Shown: positions 1 to 6,717, counted from the stretch's first letter. The stretch is 18,402 nt of DNA from CAYMTN01 sp964393335 (GCA_964393335.1 CAYMTN010000097.1:1-18402); one strand, 5' to 3'. Notes: generated by a model not told the origin, from the sequence alone. Made by a program: numbers and translations.

Positions 1-23
1 AAAGCGAGGCGGGGCTTAAACAT
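1..23 (-). CDS. Possible start of a further gene of the RiPP operon (partial)
   Basis: An ATG at 21-23 on the minus strand opens a frame reading MFKPRLA before the window ends. It begins 6 nt after the stop of the S26-type peptidase gene, a spacing typical of the next cistron in an operon. Only seven codons are visible, so no function can be assigned. An exporter or another tailoring enzyme would fit the context, but that is a guess. The frame could also be fortuitous. Confidence 0.3.
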
Positions 24-29
24 GGTGCA

Positions 30-656
30 TCACTTACGCACGGGCGAGCGCAGCACCAGGCTGTAGGGGCGGCGGCAGCGAAACTCGTTCGTTTCAAGCC
101 ACCATTTGGCAACGGTGCGATTGCGGTGAACGTATTTGACAAGCGGGCCTTCGTCGGTGATGACATGAATCGTCTGGATCGATGGTCGCCACAGGCGCGG
201 CACAATGCCGCTCATCCGCACGCCACGATACATCCCCCGCGCGAGGGGAGTGACTACGTACCAGACCCCGCGCTCAAGCTCCCACGCGACAAACCGCCGC
301 GTCCGTAACAAGCGACCACGCAGCGAGCCAACCATGCCGCCGCGCACCGGACGCAGTTTGCCGTGCCGGCGACGGTATGCGACCTTGCCGATAATGTCCT
401 CGTCCAACACCACGTCAACGTCGCGCGGAAAGCTTGAATCACCCTGTGCTATCAGTCCGCCGCGCACCACCGCCCGCACACGATGAACCACCAGGTATTC
501 CACCCTGGAGTCCCGAAATAGAACCACGTCTCCGGCGCGAAGCTGGGCGGGGTCAACTGGCGACACCAGCAGCGTATCGGCGGGCTGAAAGGTGCCCTTC
601 ATGCTTTTGCCGATGTAGTAGTAGATCTGGTAGGAATCCGCCATAGGCTCACGCAT
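30..656 (-). CDS. S26-type (signal-peptidase-like) serine peptidase of the RiPP cluster
   Basis: This 208-aa protein carries the hallmark boxes of S26 peptidases. The GKSMKGTF box at residues 16-23 has the nucleophile Ser18. LRAGDVVLFR lies at 39-48, VVHRV at 56-60, and QGD at 71-73 is followed by IIGKV at 88-92. The general base position appears to be His58, as in the archaeal/eukaryotic Ser-His subtype, rather than the bacterial Lys. No membrane anchor is evident, unlike typical leader peptidases, so it is probably cytoplasmic or peripheral. Such stand-alone S24/S26 peptidases are found in PqqD/radical SAM RiPP loci and may remove the leader peptide; that role is inferred. The 656 start overlaps the end of the upstream glycosyltransferase gene by 8 nt. 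An alternative ATG at 644 (residue 5) would leave a 4-nt gap; neither has a strong ribosome binding site. The C-terminal ~100 residues are basic and not recognised. Confidence 0.8.
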   Translation of the reverse strand: MREPMADSYQIYYYIGKSMKGTFQPADTLLVSPVDPAQLRAGDVVLFRDSRVEYLVVHRVRAVVRGGLIAQGDSSFPRDVDVVLDEDIIGKVAYRRRHGKLRPVRGGMVGSLRGRLLRTRRFVAWELERGVWYVVTPLARGMYRGVRMSGIVPRLWRPSIQTIHVITDEGPLVKYVHRNRTVAKWWLETNEFRCRRPYSLVLRSPVRK

Positions 657-1518
657 AGGTCAATCGATCCAAAAAAACTGTCAACTGCTGCGCTGTGTGC
701 AGATCGCCATCGTGCGTGAGCTGGCGAATCTGACGCCGTACGCGCTGGTGCACACGCTCGAACGTTGGTTTGGCGAACTGCCGCAAATCGTCAGGCAGTG
801 CCGGATCACTGAATACTTTTTCCAGTTTGTGCAGCGTTTCTTCCACCTGCGCAATCGGACTCCACCGCAGAGTCAAATTGCCCGTATGACGCCGCCACGC
901 CAGGTGCGGGTACGCCGAATAATAAAGCGGGTGGCGCGCGGCCAATCGCAAGAACAGGTCGTTGTCAGCAGAAGCGCCACACGCGGCGTCATAGGGTCCG
1001 ACCGCATCCAACACCTCGTGACGCACCAGATACGATGGGCTGATCGCGCCGACTTCAGCAATCAGCGGGAACACTTCGAGGCGAGAATAGGCGCGTGTGT
1101 CAGGCAAACGGCGCAGCACCCCCATTGACTTCCCCTGCGCGTCCACAATCGTAAATGCGGACGCAACCCAGCCAATTTCCGGATAGTTGTTCAATATGTG
1201 AGCGGCAAAGGTCAACCAGAAGGGACCTACCAAATCATCGTGATTGAGCAGGCCAACATAATCCCCGTTCGCGCGTTCAAGCGCAGCATTCCAATTCATG
1301 CCCGGCCCAAGCCGGTCCGCGTTCACAGACAGCCGCACACGCGGGTCTGAAATCGAGCGCACCACGTCTGGAGTGGCATCTGTCGAGGCATCATCACTGA
1401 CGATCACTTCGATCGGGTGATAAGTTGATTCCAGCACGCTCTGGATGGTGGCGCGCAGATAGTGGCTGCCATTATAGGCGGGTATACAAATACTGACCAG
1501 TTTCTGAGGTGCATCCAT
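649..1518 (-). CDS. Family 2 glycosyltransferase
   Basis: This 289-aa protein is a GT-A fold, family 2 (inverting) glycosyltransferase. The N-terminus has the strand VSICIPAYNG. SDDAS at 41-45 is the nucleotide-binding acidic site, and NHDD at 92-95 is the DxD-like metal-binding site. An acidic ADND segment near residue 184 stands where the family has its catalytic ED motif. No membrane segment is seen, so it is a soluble cytoplasmic enzyme using a nucleotide-sugar donor. The ATG at 1518 overlaps the stop of the HprK-like gene as TGATG, a classic translational coupling arrangement. A GTG at 1524 would add two residues. Its place inside the RiPP operon suggests the acceptor could be the peptide (as in glycocins), but a surface glycan acceptor is equally possible from sequence alone. 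Confidence 0.85.
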   Translation of the reverse strand: MDAPQKLVSICIPAYNGSHYLRATIQSVLESTYHPIEVIVSDDASTDATPDVVRSISDPRVRLSVNADRLGPGMNWNAALERANGDYVGLLNHDDLVGPFWLTFAAHILNNYPEIGWVASAFTIVDAQGKSMGVLRRLPDTRAYSRLEVFPLIAEVGAISPSYLVRHEVLDAVGPYDAACGASADNDLFLRLAARHPLYYSAYPHLAWRRHTGNLTLRWSPIAQVEETLHKLEKVFSDPALPDDLRQFAKPTFERVHQRVRRQIRQLTHDGDLHTAQQLTVFLDRLTYA

Positions 1519-2501
1519 CAGCACAAGGCGGCGTCGATAGCAGCCCAGTCCACCGCATGGGTGGCGAATTTAAGACGATAAACCGGCGTGCGATGGCAGA
1601 TGTCATATAACACGTCAAAGACGCGGCTTCGCAGCGGTATGGGCAGCATTTGCCAGGTCAATACATGTTCGTTCCACAGGTATTCTAGCATGGTGTGTGG
1701 GCTGATAGCCTCCAGTGCGAACGTGGGGGCTTTTTCCAGCAAGAACAACCCACCACATCGACCGTGCGGGTCTGCGTGTGTGATGCTGCCCCAGGGCGTG
1801 CCATAGACCAGCACGCGGCCCGTATCGTCGATCCGCAGGATATTACGATCATCGCTCAAGATCGTGCCATCCGGCGCGCTGTTTACCAGGGTGGTTTTGC
1901 CCCCTTCATCCGGTGCAAAAAAGACGGCGACCTGGCTACCGCGTACAATACTCGAGCTGTGAAGCATCACTGCCGAGAACGCAGGCAAAAAGCTGGCAAA
2001 CAGCCGGCGCAGTCCCTCGTCAATATAGGCGGGTTTCAAGAATGGCGCGCGGTCGCGCGGCAAAAAGACGTCAATCGTGTGTTCCTGATAATCTTGAATG
2101 ACGACGGAATACAGGTGCAAGCCGAGCGCGAAGCGCTCAGGTTGCACCAGCGCCGGTTCCAACCGCTGCCTCAGGTACGGCGAGCGCAGCAAAGGGACCT
2201 CAAACTTGCCCACCGGGAGGGTGGGCACATCGGCACTTCCAAATGTCTCCAGAGGTGGCAAAATCATGCGCCCGCGCCCGGTTGGCAGACGGTGGCACTG
2301 CGCCAGTCGTGCTTTTTCAGTGTCGCGTAACGGGGGGGCATCCAACTGGCCTGGATCAATCGTCACAATTCGGTGCCGGATGTCCGGTTCGAGGTCACTG
2401 ACACGAAACGCGCGGAACCCATTCGATTCCAGCCGGGTCAGCATAATATCCGTTTCCGTCCGAAAGACGATTCCCCCAACTCGGTGGGTTAGGACAGACA
2501 T
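1518..2501 (-). CDS. HPr-kinase-like (HprK-related) kinase of the RiPP cluster
   Basis: This 327-aa protein has a C-terminal half resembling the P-loop kinase domain of HPr kinase/phosphorylase. A conserved His at 181 sits in MLHSSSI, a Walker A-like APDEGGKTTL lies at 196-205, an acidic LSDD pair at 215-218 (Walker B-like), and a GTPWGS box at 234-239. The N-terminal half (1-170) is not recognised. HprK-like proteins recur in RiPP loci; in some lasso peptide systems (ThcoK/PadeK) they phosphorylate a serine of the peptide, so peptide kinase activity is a reasonable inference. In the SynChlorMet cassette the comparable slot is ScmC, but the motifs here do not let me assign that name. The start at 2501 is supported by AGGAG ending 7 nt upstream. 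It follows the precursor gene after a 91-nt gap containing a perfect hairpin. It could also be a regulatory kinase. Confidence 0.75.
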   Translation of the reverse strand: MSVLTHRVGGIVFRTETDIMLTRLESNGFRAFRVSDLEPDIRHRIVTIDPGQLDAPPLRDTEKARLAQCHRLPTGRGRMILPPLETFGSADVPTLPVGKFEVPLLRSPYLRQRLEPALVQPERFALGLHLYSVVIQDYQEHTIDVFLPRDRAPFLKPAYIDEGLRRLFASFLPAFSAVMLHSSSIVRGSQVAVFFAPDEGGKTTLVNSAPDGTILSDDRNILRIDDTGRVLVYGTPWGSITHADPHGRCGGLFLLEKAPTFALEAISPHTMLEYLWNEHVLTWQMLPIPLRSRVFDVLYDICHRTPVYRLKFATHAVDWAAIDAALC

Positions 2502-2521
2502 TCAAACTCCTAACACAAGTG

Positions 2522-2551
2522 CCAGAGAGAGAACATTTGTTCTCTCTCTGG
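2522..2551 (-). promoter_or_regulatory. Perfect intercistronic hairpin after the precursor gene
   Basis: CCAGAGAGAGAA (2522-2533) pairs without mismatch with TTCTCTCTCTGG (2540-2551) around a 6-nt loop; C-G and A-T pairs could extend it into the loop. It lies about 41 nt after the precursor stop and 20 nt before the next start. On the transcribed strand there is no U-run after it, so it is unlikely to be a full terminator. A role as a 3' stabiliser or partial terminator, raising precursor levels relative to the downstream enzymes, is inferred. Confidence 0.7.
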
Positions 2552-2592
2552 TGACTCTAAATACGATGCGTGCGGTGTCAGACCGCCAGGGG

Positions 2593-2844
2593 TTAGATGT
2601 GGCCGTTACCGGACGTGCAGCCTTCAACCGCCTTGTCACCGAGGTCACAGTAACCACGCGATGGTACAAACCCACTGGGCGCACACGTACCGCCCGCTGG
2701 AGTCCCGCCGTTCCCACAGGTTTCGAACGTCAGCATCGATCCATCCTCGCAACTGCCTTCAACCTGCCCGCCATGCGCGCCGGACCCTGAGAGATCGACA
2801 ATTCGCGGAGGTACGTACTTGTTACTTTTTGGTTTTTCGGACAT
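2593..2844 (-). CDS. RiPP precursor peptide with five Cys-x(2-3)-Gly units
   Basis: This 83-aa peptide has a charged N-terminal leader (MSEKPKSNK) with a YVPPRIVDLSG stretch near residues 10-20, typical of leaders bound by PqqD-type recognition domains. It is followed by Gly-rich sequence and a core with five cysteines at 32, 43, 54, 66 and 76. Their spacing is nearly even (11, 11, 12, 10). Each is followed by a Gly three or four residues on (CEDG, CGNG, CAPSG, CDLG, CTSG), and the peptide ends GNGHI. There are no hydrophobic transmembrane segments. The ATG at 2844 is chosen over an upstream TTG at 2862 because a strong GAAGGAG site (2854-2860) lies 9 nt before it. It follows the ScmF-like gene directly. 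The predicted product would be a thioether- or C-C-cross-linked peptide. I do not recognise it as a named precursor family. Confidence 0.85.
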   Translation of the reverse strand: MSEKPKSNKYVPPRIVDLSGSGAHGGQVEGSCEDGSMLTFETCGNGGTPAGGTCAPSGFVPSRGYCDLGDKAVEGCTSGNGHI

Positions 2845-2853
2845 ATCATTATT

Positions 2854-2860
2854 CTCCTTC
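2854..2860 (-). promoter_or_regulatory. Strong ribosome binding site of the precursor gene
   Basis: GAAGGAG on the minus strand, 9 nt before the ATG at 2844. It overlaps the TGA stop (2859-2861) of the ScmF-like gene, so termination of that gene places ribosomes at the precursor start. This site decides the precursor start in favour of ATG 2844. It is among the best Shine-Dalgarno matches in the window, in line with a highly translated peptide. Confidence 0.7.
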
Positions 2861-3992
2861 AAAGGATTTGCGTTAGTTCGGGATTTTCTAGACGGGACTC
2901 TGGAAACAGTCCTTGCTCAAACGCCTCGGAACAGAAACGGTGGGCCGAATTCATTTTGCCCGTCGAAAAGTAGGTGTTCGCTATGCAATGTCCCCGGCAG
3001 ATGCGGCGGTGCAAACAGTTGCCACACACTCCCTCCAACTGCTGGGGAACCAACTCACGGAGTTCTGTGAGCTTGGCGCTTTTCAACCACACATCGCGCA
3101 GATCATCTTTTTCGATGTGGCCGTACACCAGATCGGGGGTCGTCACGCCGATGCCGCACATCGAAATCTCGCCGCCCGCCAGCACCCCCAGGATATTATG
3201 CACCATGCAGCTTGGCGCAAGATTCAGGAACTCGCGAATCGGTAAGAACGCATACGGAACATCAAAGAATATCCGGATTTTGCTGCGCGGCTGCAGCACG
3301 TTATGTACCCGGTCGTACAGTGCAAGGATTTCGGTTAACTCCAGGCCGTATTTGTCGCCAAAATTCTTGCCGCGTCCCACACGCTGAACGTGATTGAACT
3401 TGACCGAACCACACCCCAGGCTTTCGGCCAGGGCAATGACGTCTTCCAGCTCGGCTACGTTGCCCTTGTGCAAGGTACAGATCATCTGGGGGCGCATCCC
3501 CACTGCCACAAGCGCTTTGATGCCGTCGATGGTGCGTTCATAACTGCCGTCAACCGCGCGCATATAGTCGTGCGTTTCTTTTTTCGCCCCATCCAGGCTG
3601 GCTGAGATGGCGTAAAACTCTTTCTCCCTGAGCAATTCGGCCAGCGACTGGTCGATCAGCATCGCGTTAGTTTCCATCGAGAGCCGGATTCCCTCGTCGG
3701 CGATAATCGACACCAGCTCGCGAAACTGCGGGTGCAGTGTCGGCTCGCCGCCCGTGAGTTTGACCGAGTTCAACCCCAGGGACTTGGCCTCGACCACCGC
3801 TTTGCGCGCATAGTCCAACTTGAGATAGCTGTCACTGGTGCCATCGGGATCGAACTTCGGCGTAATCCAGCAGTGACGGCAAGCCAGGTTGCACCCCCCG
3901 GCGATATACATATACAGCGTCTGGAGCGGGGGGATACCCGCTGGCAGGCTAATCGTTTCTCGTTCGATGGGGCGGGCTGCGTTGATAGTCAT
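2859..3992 (-). CDS. scmF: Radical SAM/SPASM peptide maturase, ScmF-like
   Basis: This 377-aa protein has the radical SAM CxxxCxxC motif in GGCNLACRHCW (Cys34, 38, 41), which binds the SAM-cleaving [4Fe-4S] cluster. A TGGEP motif follows near residue 80. The C-terminal ~110 residues form a SPASM domain rich in cysteines: APSC, SMCGIG, GVCGNCLHRRICRGHC and RFC. This domain would hold auxiliary iron-sulfur clusters. SPASM enzymes of RiPP loci install thioether, C-C or similar bonds in precursor peptides. The 'LYMYIAGGCNLACRHCWI' opening matches my memory of ScmF of the SynChlorMet cassette (Syntrophobacter/Chlorobium/Methanocella); the name rests on recall, not a search. The ATG at 3992 overlaps the stop of the ScmE-like gene by 4 nt (ATGA), so the two enzymes are translationally coupled. 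The precursor follows 14 nt downstream. Confidence 0.85.
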   Translation of the reverse strand: MTINAARPIERETISLPAGIPPLQTLYMYIAGGCNLACRHCWITPKFDPDGTSDSYLKLDYARKAVVEAKSLGLNSVKLTGGEPTLHPQFRELVSIIADEGIRLSMETNAMLIDQSLAELLREKEFYAISASLDGAKKETHDYMRAVDGSYERTIDGIKALVAVGMRPQMICTLHKGNVAELEDVIALAESLGCGSVKFNHVQRVGRGKNFGDKYGLELTEILALYDRVHNVLQPRSKIRIFFDVPYAFLPIREFLNLAPSCMVHNILGVLAGGEISMCGIGVTTPDLVYGHIEKDDLRDVWLKSAKLTELRELVPQQLEGVCGNCLHRRICRGHCIANTYFSTGKMNSAHRFCSEAFEQGLFPESRLENPELTQIL

Positions 3993-5107
3993 GAGTGTAG
4001 TTTATCCCATCCTAATTCAAAAAGAAAGCGGCGATAACAATCTTGCGGATTGGCGCGGTTGAGGTCTCCATAGAGTTCATACGCGTTCCCTGGGCACGAG
4101 CCGTTGCAGTAGGCATTCCACTCGCAATCTTCACAGCCTTCCACCTGACTCATCGGAATCTCGCGGCGAGCGCGCATTGATTCCAGGACCGGGTTTTCAT
4201 GCCAGACGGTTTGCAGGGAGTCGGTCGTGGCGACATTGCCAATGTGCAGACTGTGCAGAATGTGGCACGGCACGATGGTGCCATCATGCAATATACTGAT
4301 GTTGGAAAACACGCACCCACAGCCGGTCAGGTATCCCATTTTCCAGCGCTTGGTCTTTTCACCGGTGGCCCGCGCGTGTTCCATCTCGGCGTAGGCTTGG
4401 TTTTTGGCCTGTGGCCCGGCATTCGCCTGCAAACGCCCCGGATAACGTGCGTTGAGGCGTTTCATGATTTCCATCGCCTCCAGCCGTTCTTCAGCCGAGA
4501 GCGCAACGTGTTCCTGGTTTTCGCAGCCCGCTCCGATTGGGGCGGCCTCATTGGTGCCAATCGATGGCAAGCCAATATCGTCCAGCAGCAGGGCGACGGT
4601 GTTCTCCAGATCATGAATATTGTGCCGGTTAATCGTGATCCGCACAACCACCGGAAAACCGGCCCCGTGTAGTAGGCGCACCGCGCGAATGGCGCGGTCG
4701 AAGCTGTTCGGACGGCTGAGGTTGTGGACTTCGGCGGTAGAGCCGTCGATCGAAACCTGGATGAAATCCAGGCGTCGGCGGCGCGATTCTTTCTCGTCGA
4801 ATTTCGCCAGGATTTTCTCGGTGATGAGCGTGCCGTTGGACAGGATATTGTAGCGCATCCGGTTGGCGGTGACGCCGTCGATCAACTCAAACAGGTCGCG
4901 GCGCGTAAAAGGTTCGCCCCCGGTTATGCAGACCCGCATAATCCCCAGGGCGCCGAGTTGCTCAAAAAACGAAAGCCATTTCTCTGTCGGTAAATCACTC
5001 AGGCTGACCATCTCGTCGGCGTAATAACAATATTGGCATTTTAGATTACACCGGCCTGTGATGGCTATGTCGACACTACGAGGCGAAGCAATCAGATTAC
5101 CCTTCAT
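3989..5107 (-). CDS. scmE: Radical SAM/SPASM peptide maturase, ScmE-like
   Basis: This 372-aa protein has the radical SAM motif in TGRCNLKCQYCYY (Cys20, 24, 27) and TGGEP near residue 63. A QVSIDGS segment is followed by a C-terminal SPASM domain with GCGC, VPCH, GCEDCEWNAYCNGSCPG and DCYRRF cysteines for auxiliary [4Fe-4S] clusters. Overall layout (PRSVDIAITGRCNL opening, YLTGCGC, then a VEGCEDC region) agrees with ScmE of the SynChlorMet RiPP cassette as I recall it. It is a cytoplasmic, oxygen-sensitive enzyme expected to modify the Cys-rich precursor together with the ScmF-like partner. AAAGGA lies about 9-10 nt upstream of the ATG at 5107. The PqqD-like gene ends 65 nt before it. The need for two distinct SPASM enzymes suggests two types of bond or sequential modification. 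Confidence 0.85.
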   Translation of the reverse strand: MKGNLIASPRSVDIAITGRCNLKCQYCYYADEMVSLSDLPTEKWLSFFEQLGALGIMRVCITGGEPFTRRDLFELIDGVTANRMRYNILSNGTLITEKILAKFDEKESRRRRLDFIQVSIDGSTAEVHNLSRPNSFDRAIRAVRLLHGAGFPVVVRITINRHNIHDLENTVALLLDDIGLPSIGTNEAAPIGAGCENQEHVALSAEERLEAMEIMKRLNARYPGRLQANAGPQAKNQAYAEMEHARATGEKTKRWKMGYLTGCGCVFSNISILHDGTIVPCHILHSLHIGNVATTDSLQTVWHENPVLESMRARREIPMSQVEGCEDCEWNAYCNGSCPGNAYELYGDLNRANPQDCYRRFLFELGWDKLHS

Positions 5108-5172
5108 TAAGCAAGTCCTTTTCCGTTAAGGCGGCGATGGATTCATGATGGTATCTGGACTTGAGGCGGGAG

Positions 5173-5454
5173 CTAGTGTTCGACGACTGTGCCGATCAAC
5201 CCCACTTTGAGCAATACATCCAGGAATTGTTCCACGTCATCGTTCAAGTTGGTTTCAGGGGGCACGCCGTCAAAGACCTGTTGGATTTCCTCCACAATGG
5301 CCGGTACGTCGCGGTGGCCATCGCAGAGCTGCCAGATGTGGAGGCCGGTGGAATTCACGACCTTGATCTGGTTGGTGTCCGGGTTAAATAGCAGGGCACC
5401 GTCTTCGTTTTCTTCACGCAAAACAACATCAGGATTTCTGTCATATAGGGGCAT
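5173..5454 (-). CDS. scmD: PqqD-like RiPP recognition element protein, ScmD-like
   Basis: This 93-aa protein is a stand-alone PqqD-like domain. It has the winged-helix pattern of the family: a VVLREENEDGALLFNPDTNQ beta hairpin (residues 9-28), then VVNSTGLHIWQLCDG, an EEIQQVF helix, and a C-terminal LLKVGLIG turn. Such proteins bind the leader peptide and present it to the radical SAM enzymes. They make no chemistry themselves. ATG 5454 is chosen because GAGAGGAA precedes it within a normal distance; a longer frame back to 5541 would run through a hairpin. It is the first gene of the compact part of the operon. Length fits the family (about 90-100 aa). The scmD name is based on similarity and on the neighbouring ScmE/ScmF-like pair. 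Confidence 0.85.
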   Translation of the reverse strand: MPLYDRNPDVVLREENEDGALLFNPDTNQIKVVNSTGLHIWQLCDGHRDVPAIVEEIQQVFDGVPPETNLNDDVEQFLDVLLKVGLIGTVVEH

Positions 5455-5503
5455 TGAAAAAATTCCTCTCCCAAAGCGAACACGGTACAAAAGATATGGT
5501 GCA

Positions 5504-5532
5504 GAGGGACAAGTGTCGCGCACTTGCCCCTC
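5504..5532 (-). terminator. Hairpin between the secreted-protein gene and the RiPP operon
   Basis: GAGGG-A-CAAGTG (5504-5515) pairs with CACTTG-C-CCCTC (5521-5532), one mismatch, 5-nt loop. It begins 18 nt after the stop of the secreted-protein gene on the minus strand. Only a short interrupted T-run (TCTTTTG) follows on that strand, some 9 nt downstream. It may be a terminator for the upstream gene or an attenuator through which transcription of the RiPP genes passes. Confidence 0.5.
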
Positions 5533-5550
5533 CGGGAACAATCTAATGTA

Positions 5551-6330
5551 TTACGGGCATTCGTTGACGAGCAGCGTAAGCGTTGGCTCGATACCGGCAG
5601 CAGCGACGTTCAATTCGTCGGCAAGCTGAGACTTCAGGTCACAAGCTGCCGCCTTCAACGCGGGGTCGGTGGTGCCATCGCGGCCACGGCAGGTGTCACT
5701 CGCCGCCTTATATTCAGCGGTTTTGGCCGCGCGCCAGGCCGAATAATCATTCCATGATTGTTGAGCCGCCGCGCACTGTTCCGGTGTCGCGCGGACCCCT
5801 TCGTACCGGACCATGGTGCCTGCCACCAAGCCACCCTGGAAGTCAAACGACCATGCAATCGACAGATTGGCCGCATCAAAGCTCTCTGGCAGGTCAGCTT
5901 TGGAGCCGTCAACCGCCGCATACGAAACCACGGTGGCAACGTACGTGATGCTGTTGGCCTCTGCATCGTACGACGGTGCGCTCAAGGTCAATTCTACGTC
6001 GACACCCGCCGCCGACAGGGCCGCCTCTGCCGACAGATCAGGTGACGCCGCCCAACTCGCCGCGAACGGCTCGAGATTGAGTTCCTGGATTTTCGGCGCA
6101 GGCATGCTGGCCAGCCACAAAATGCTTGGCCCAACTTCGTTCAACGTCAGCGTGTACGTGTCGTTGCCGTTGTCGACCAGTGACCCGGACGCTGCCGACT
6201 GGAAGTAGACCGCCGAAATTTCGACCGCCACCAATGGATCGCCTTCGCCGTCCTGGGCGTTACTCACCGTCATGGGCGCTAACAAGGCCACAAGTAACAC
6301 AAGAATTAGAACACGGGCTACGTTCTTCAT
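5551..6330 (-). CDS. Secreted protein of unknown function with Cys-containing C-terminus
   Basis: This 259-aa protein begins with a clear Sec signal peptide: MKNVAR, a hydrophobic core VLILVLLVALLAP, and a likely cleavage after SNA (about residue 25). The mature part has an acidic, Thr/Ser/Ala-rich beta-strand-like region (residues 30-185), with repeated LTL and VEL strand patterns. The C-terminal ~75 residues look helical and hold four cysteines (EQC, DTC, AAC, NEC), which could form two disulfides. I do not recognise a family. The start at 6330 is supported by GGGAGGAT about 8 nt upstream; a longer frame to 6381 has no such site. It reads in the same direction as the RiPP operon, 96 nt before the PqqD-like gene, with a hairpin between. 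A partner role (immunity, carrier or target of the peptide) is possible but unsupported. Confidence 0.75.
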   Translation of the reverse strand: MKNVARVLILVLLVALLAPMTVSNAQDGEGDPLVAVEISAVYFQSAASGSLVDNGNDTYTLTLNEVGPSILWLASMPAPKIQELNLEPFAASWAASPDLSAEAALSAAGVDVELTLSAPSYDAEANSITYVATVVSYAAVDGSKADLPESFDAANLSIAWSFDFQGGLVAGTMVRYEGVRATPEQCAAAQQSWNDYSAWRAAKTAEYKAASDTCRGRDGTTDPALKAAACDLKSQLADELNVAAAGIEPTLTLLVNECP

Positions 6331-6418
6331 GTTTGCTATCCTCCCGGATATGTCTTGAAAGCCGAGACTAAACCGATTCATTTAATGTGTGTGCCTCGAC
6401 TATCCCTTGTGTCGCTTG

Positions 6419-6424
6419 ATTATA
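6419..6424 (-). promoter_or_regulatory. Candidate -10 box for the secreted-protein gene and possibly the RiPP operon
   Basis: TATAAT on the minus strand, a perfect consensus -10, about 89 nt before the ATG at 6330. The -35 region at suitable spacing (around TTCGTG) is weak. The sequence between box and start has no competing gene. If the hairpin at 5504-5532 is leaky, this promoter could drive the whole minus-strand cluster. Confidence 0.4.
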
Positions 6425-6658
6425 GCCAATTGGGTCGAATGACACGAAAATTCTCTTGATGGATAGCGTAGCATCGAGAGGTATCGGGCAATTAGTCCAT
6501 TCTATACACCGACGTTCGAATCGAAATAGTGTTGAATGTCATTTGAGAAACAGGAATAAATCAGGCTTTTATACTCAATATCTTCGTTTTGTGGCAAAGG
6601 GGGGTGGAAGATTGCCTGCGGCTTGCGATCCGGTGTGGGCAAAACCCAGGCTTTAGAT

Positions 6659-6664
6659 TACAAT
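6659..6664 (+). promoter_or_regulatory. Candidate -10 box for the nucleotidyltransferase gene
   Basis: TACAAT on the plus strand, 53 nt before the ATG at 6718, embedded in TTACAAT. The same heptamer stands in front of the (P)APS reductase gene. No convincing -35 box is found at 16-18 nt spacing. A TAGGGA ribosome site precedes the gene. Confidence 0.3.
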
Positions 6665-6717
6665 GCGCTCTGGGTAGCGACCGCTTGAATGGTTACCCGG
6701 CTGGGTAGGGAAATTCG

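Larger units (their letters stand above)
6331..6717. other. Divergent intergenic region, AT-rich
   Basis: This 387-nt stretch separates the minus-strand secreted-protein/RiPP genes from the plus-strand nucleotidyltransferase. It is more AT-rich than its flanks, notably 6440-6600. I see a perfect -10 box for the minus strand and a TACAAT box for the plus strand, listed separately. A 66-codon frame at 6456-6656 has no ribosome site or protein-like character and is not called. No inverted repeat strong enough for an operator stands out. Confidence 0.5.

Noticed and set aside
1695..2330. 211-codon plus-strand frame
   Set aside because: Lies antisense within the HprK-like gene, which has clear motifs and a ribosome site; no recognisable domain in the antisense frame.
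2593..2844. Precursor considered as a lasso peptide because of the HprK-like kinase and nucleotidyltransferase
   Set aside because: No lasso cyclase (asparagine-synthetase-like) or transglutaminase-like protease is present, and the core is Cys/Gly periodic, matching the SPASM enzymes instead.
6456..6656. 66-codon plus-strand frame in the divergent intergenic region
   Set aside because: TTG start, no ribosome site, no protein-like pattern, and it overlaps the AT-rich promoter area.
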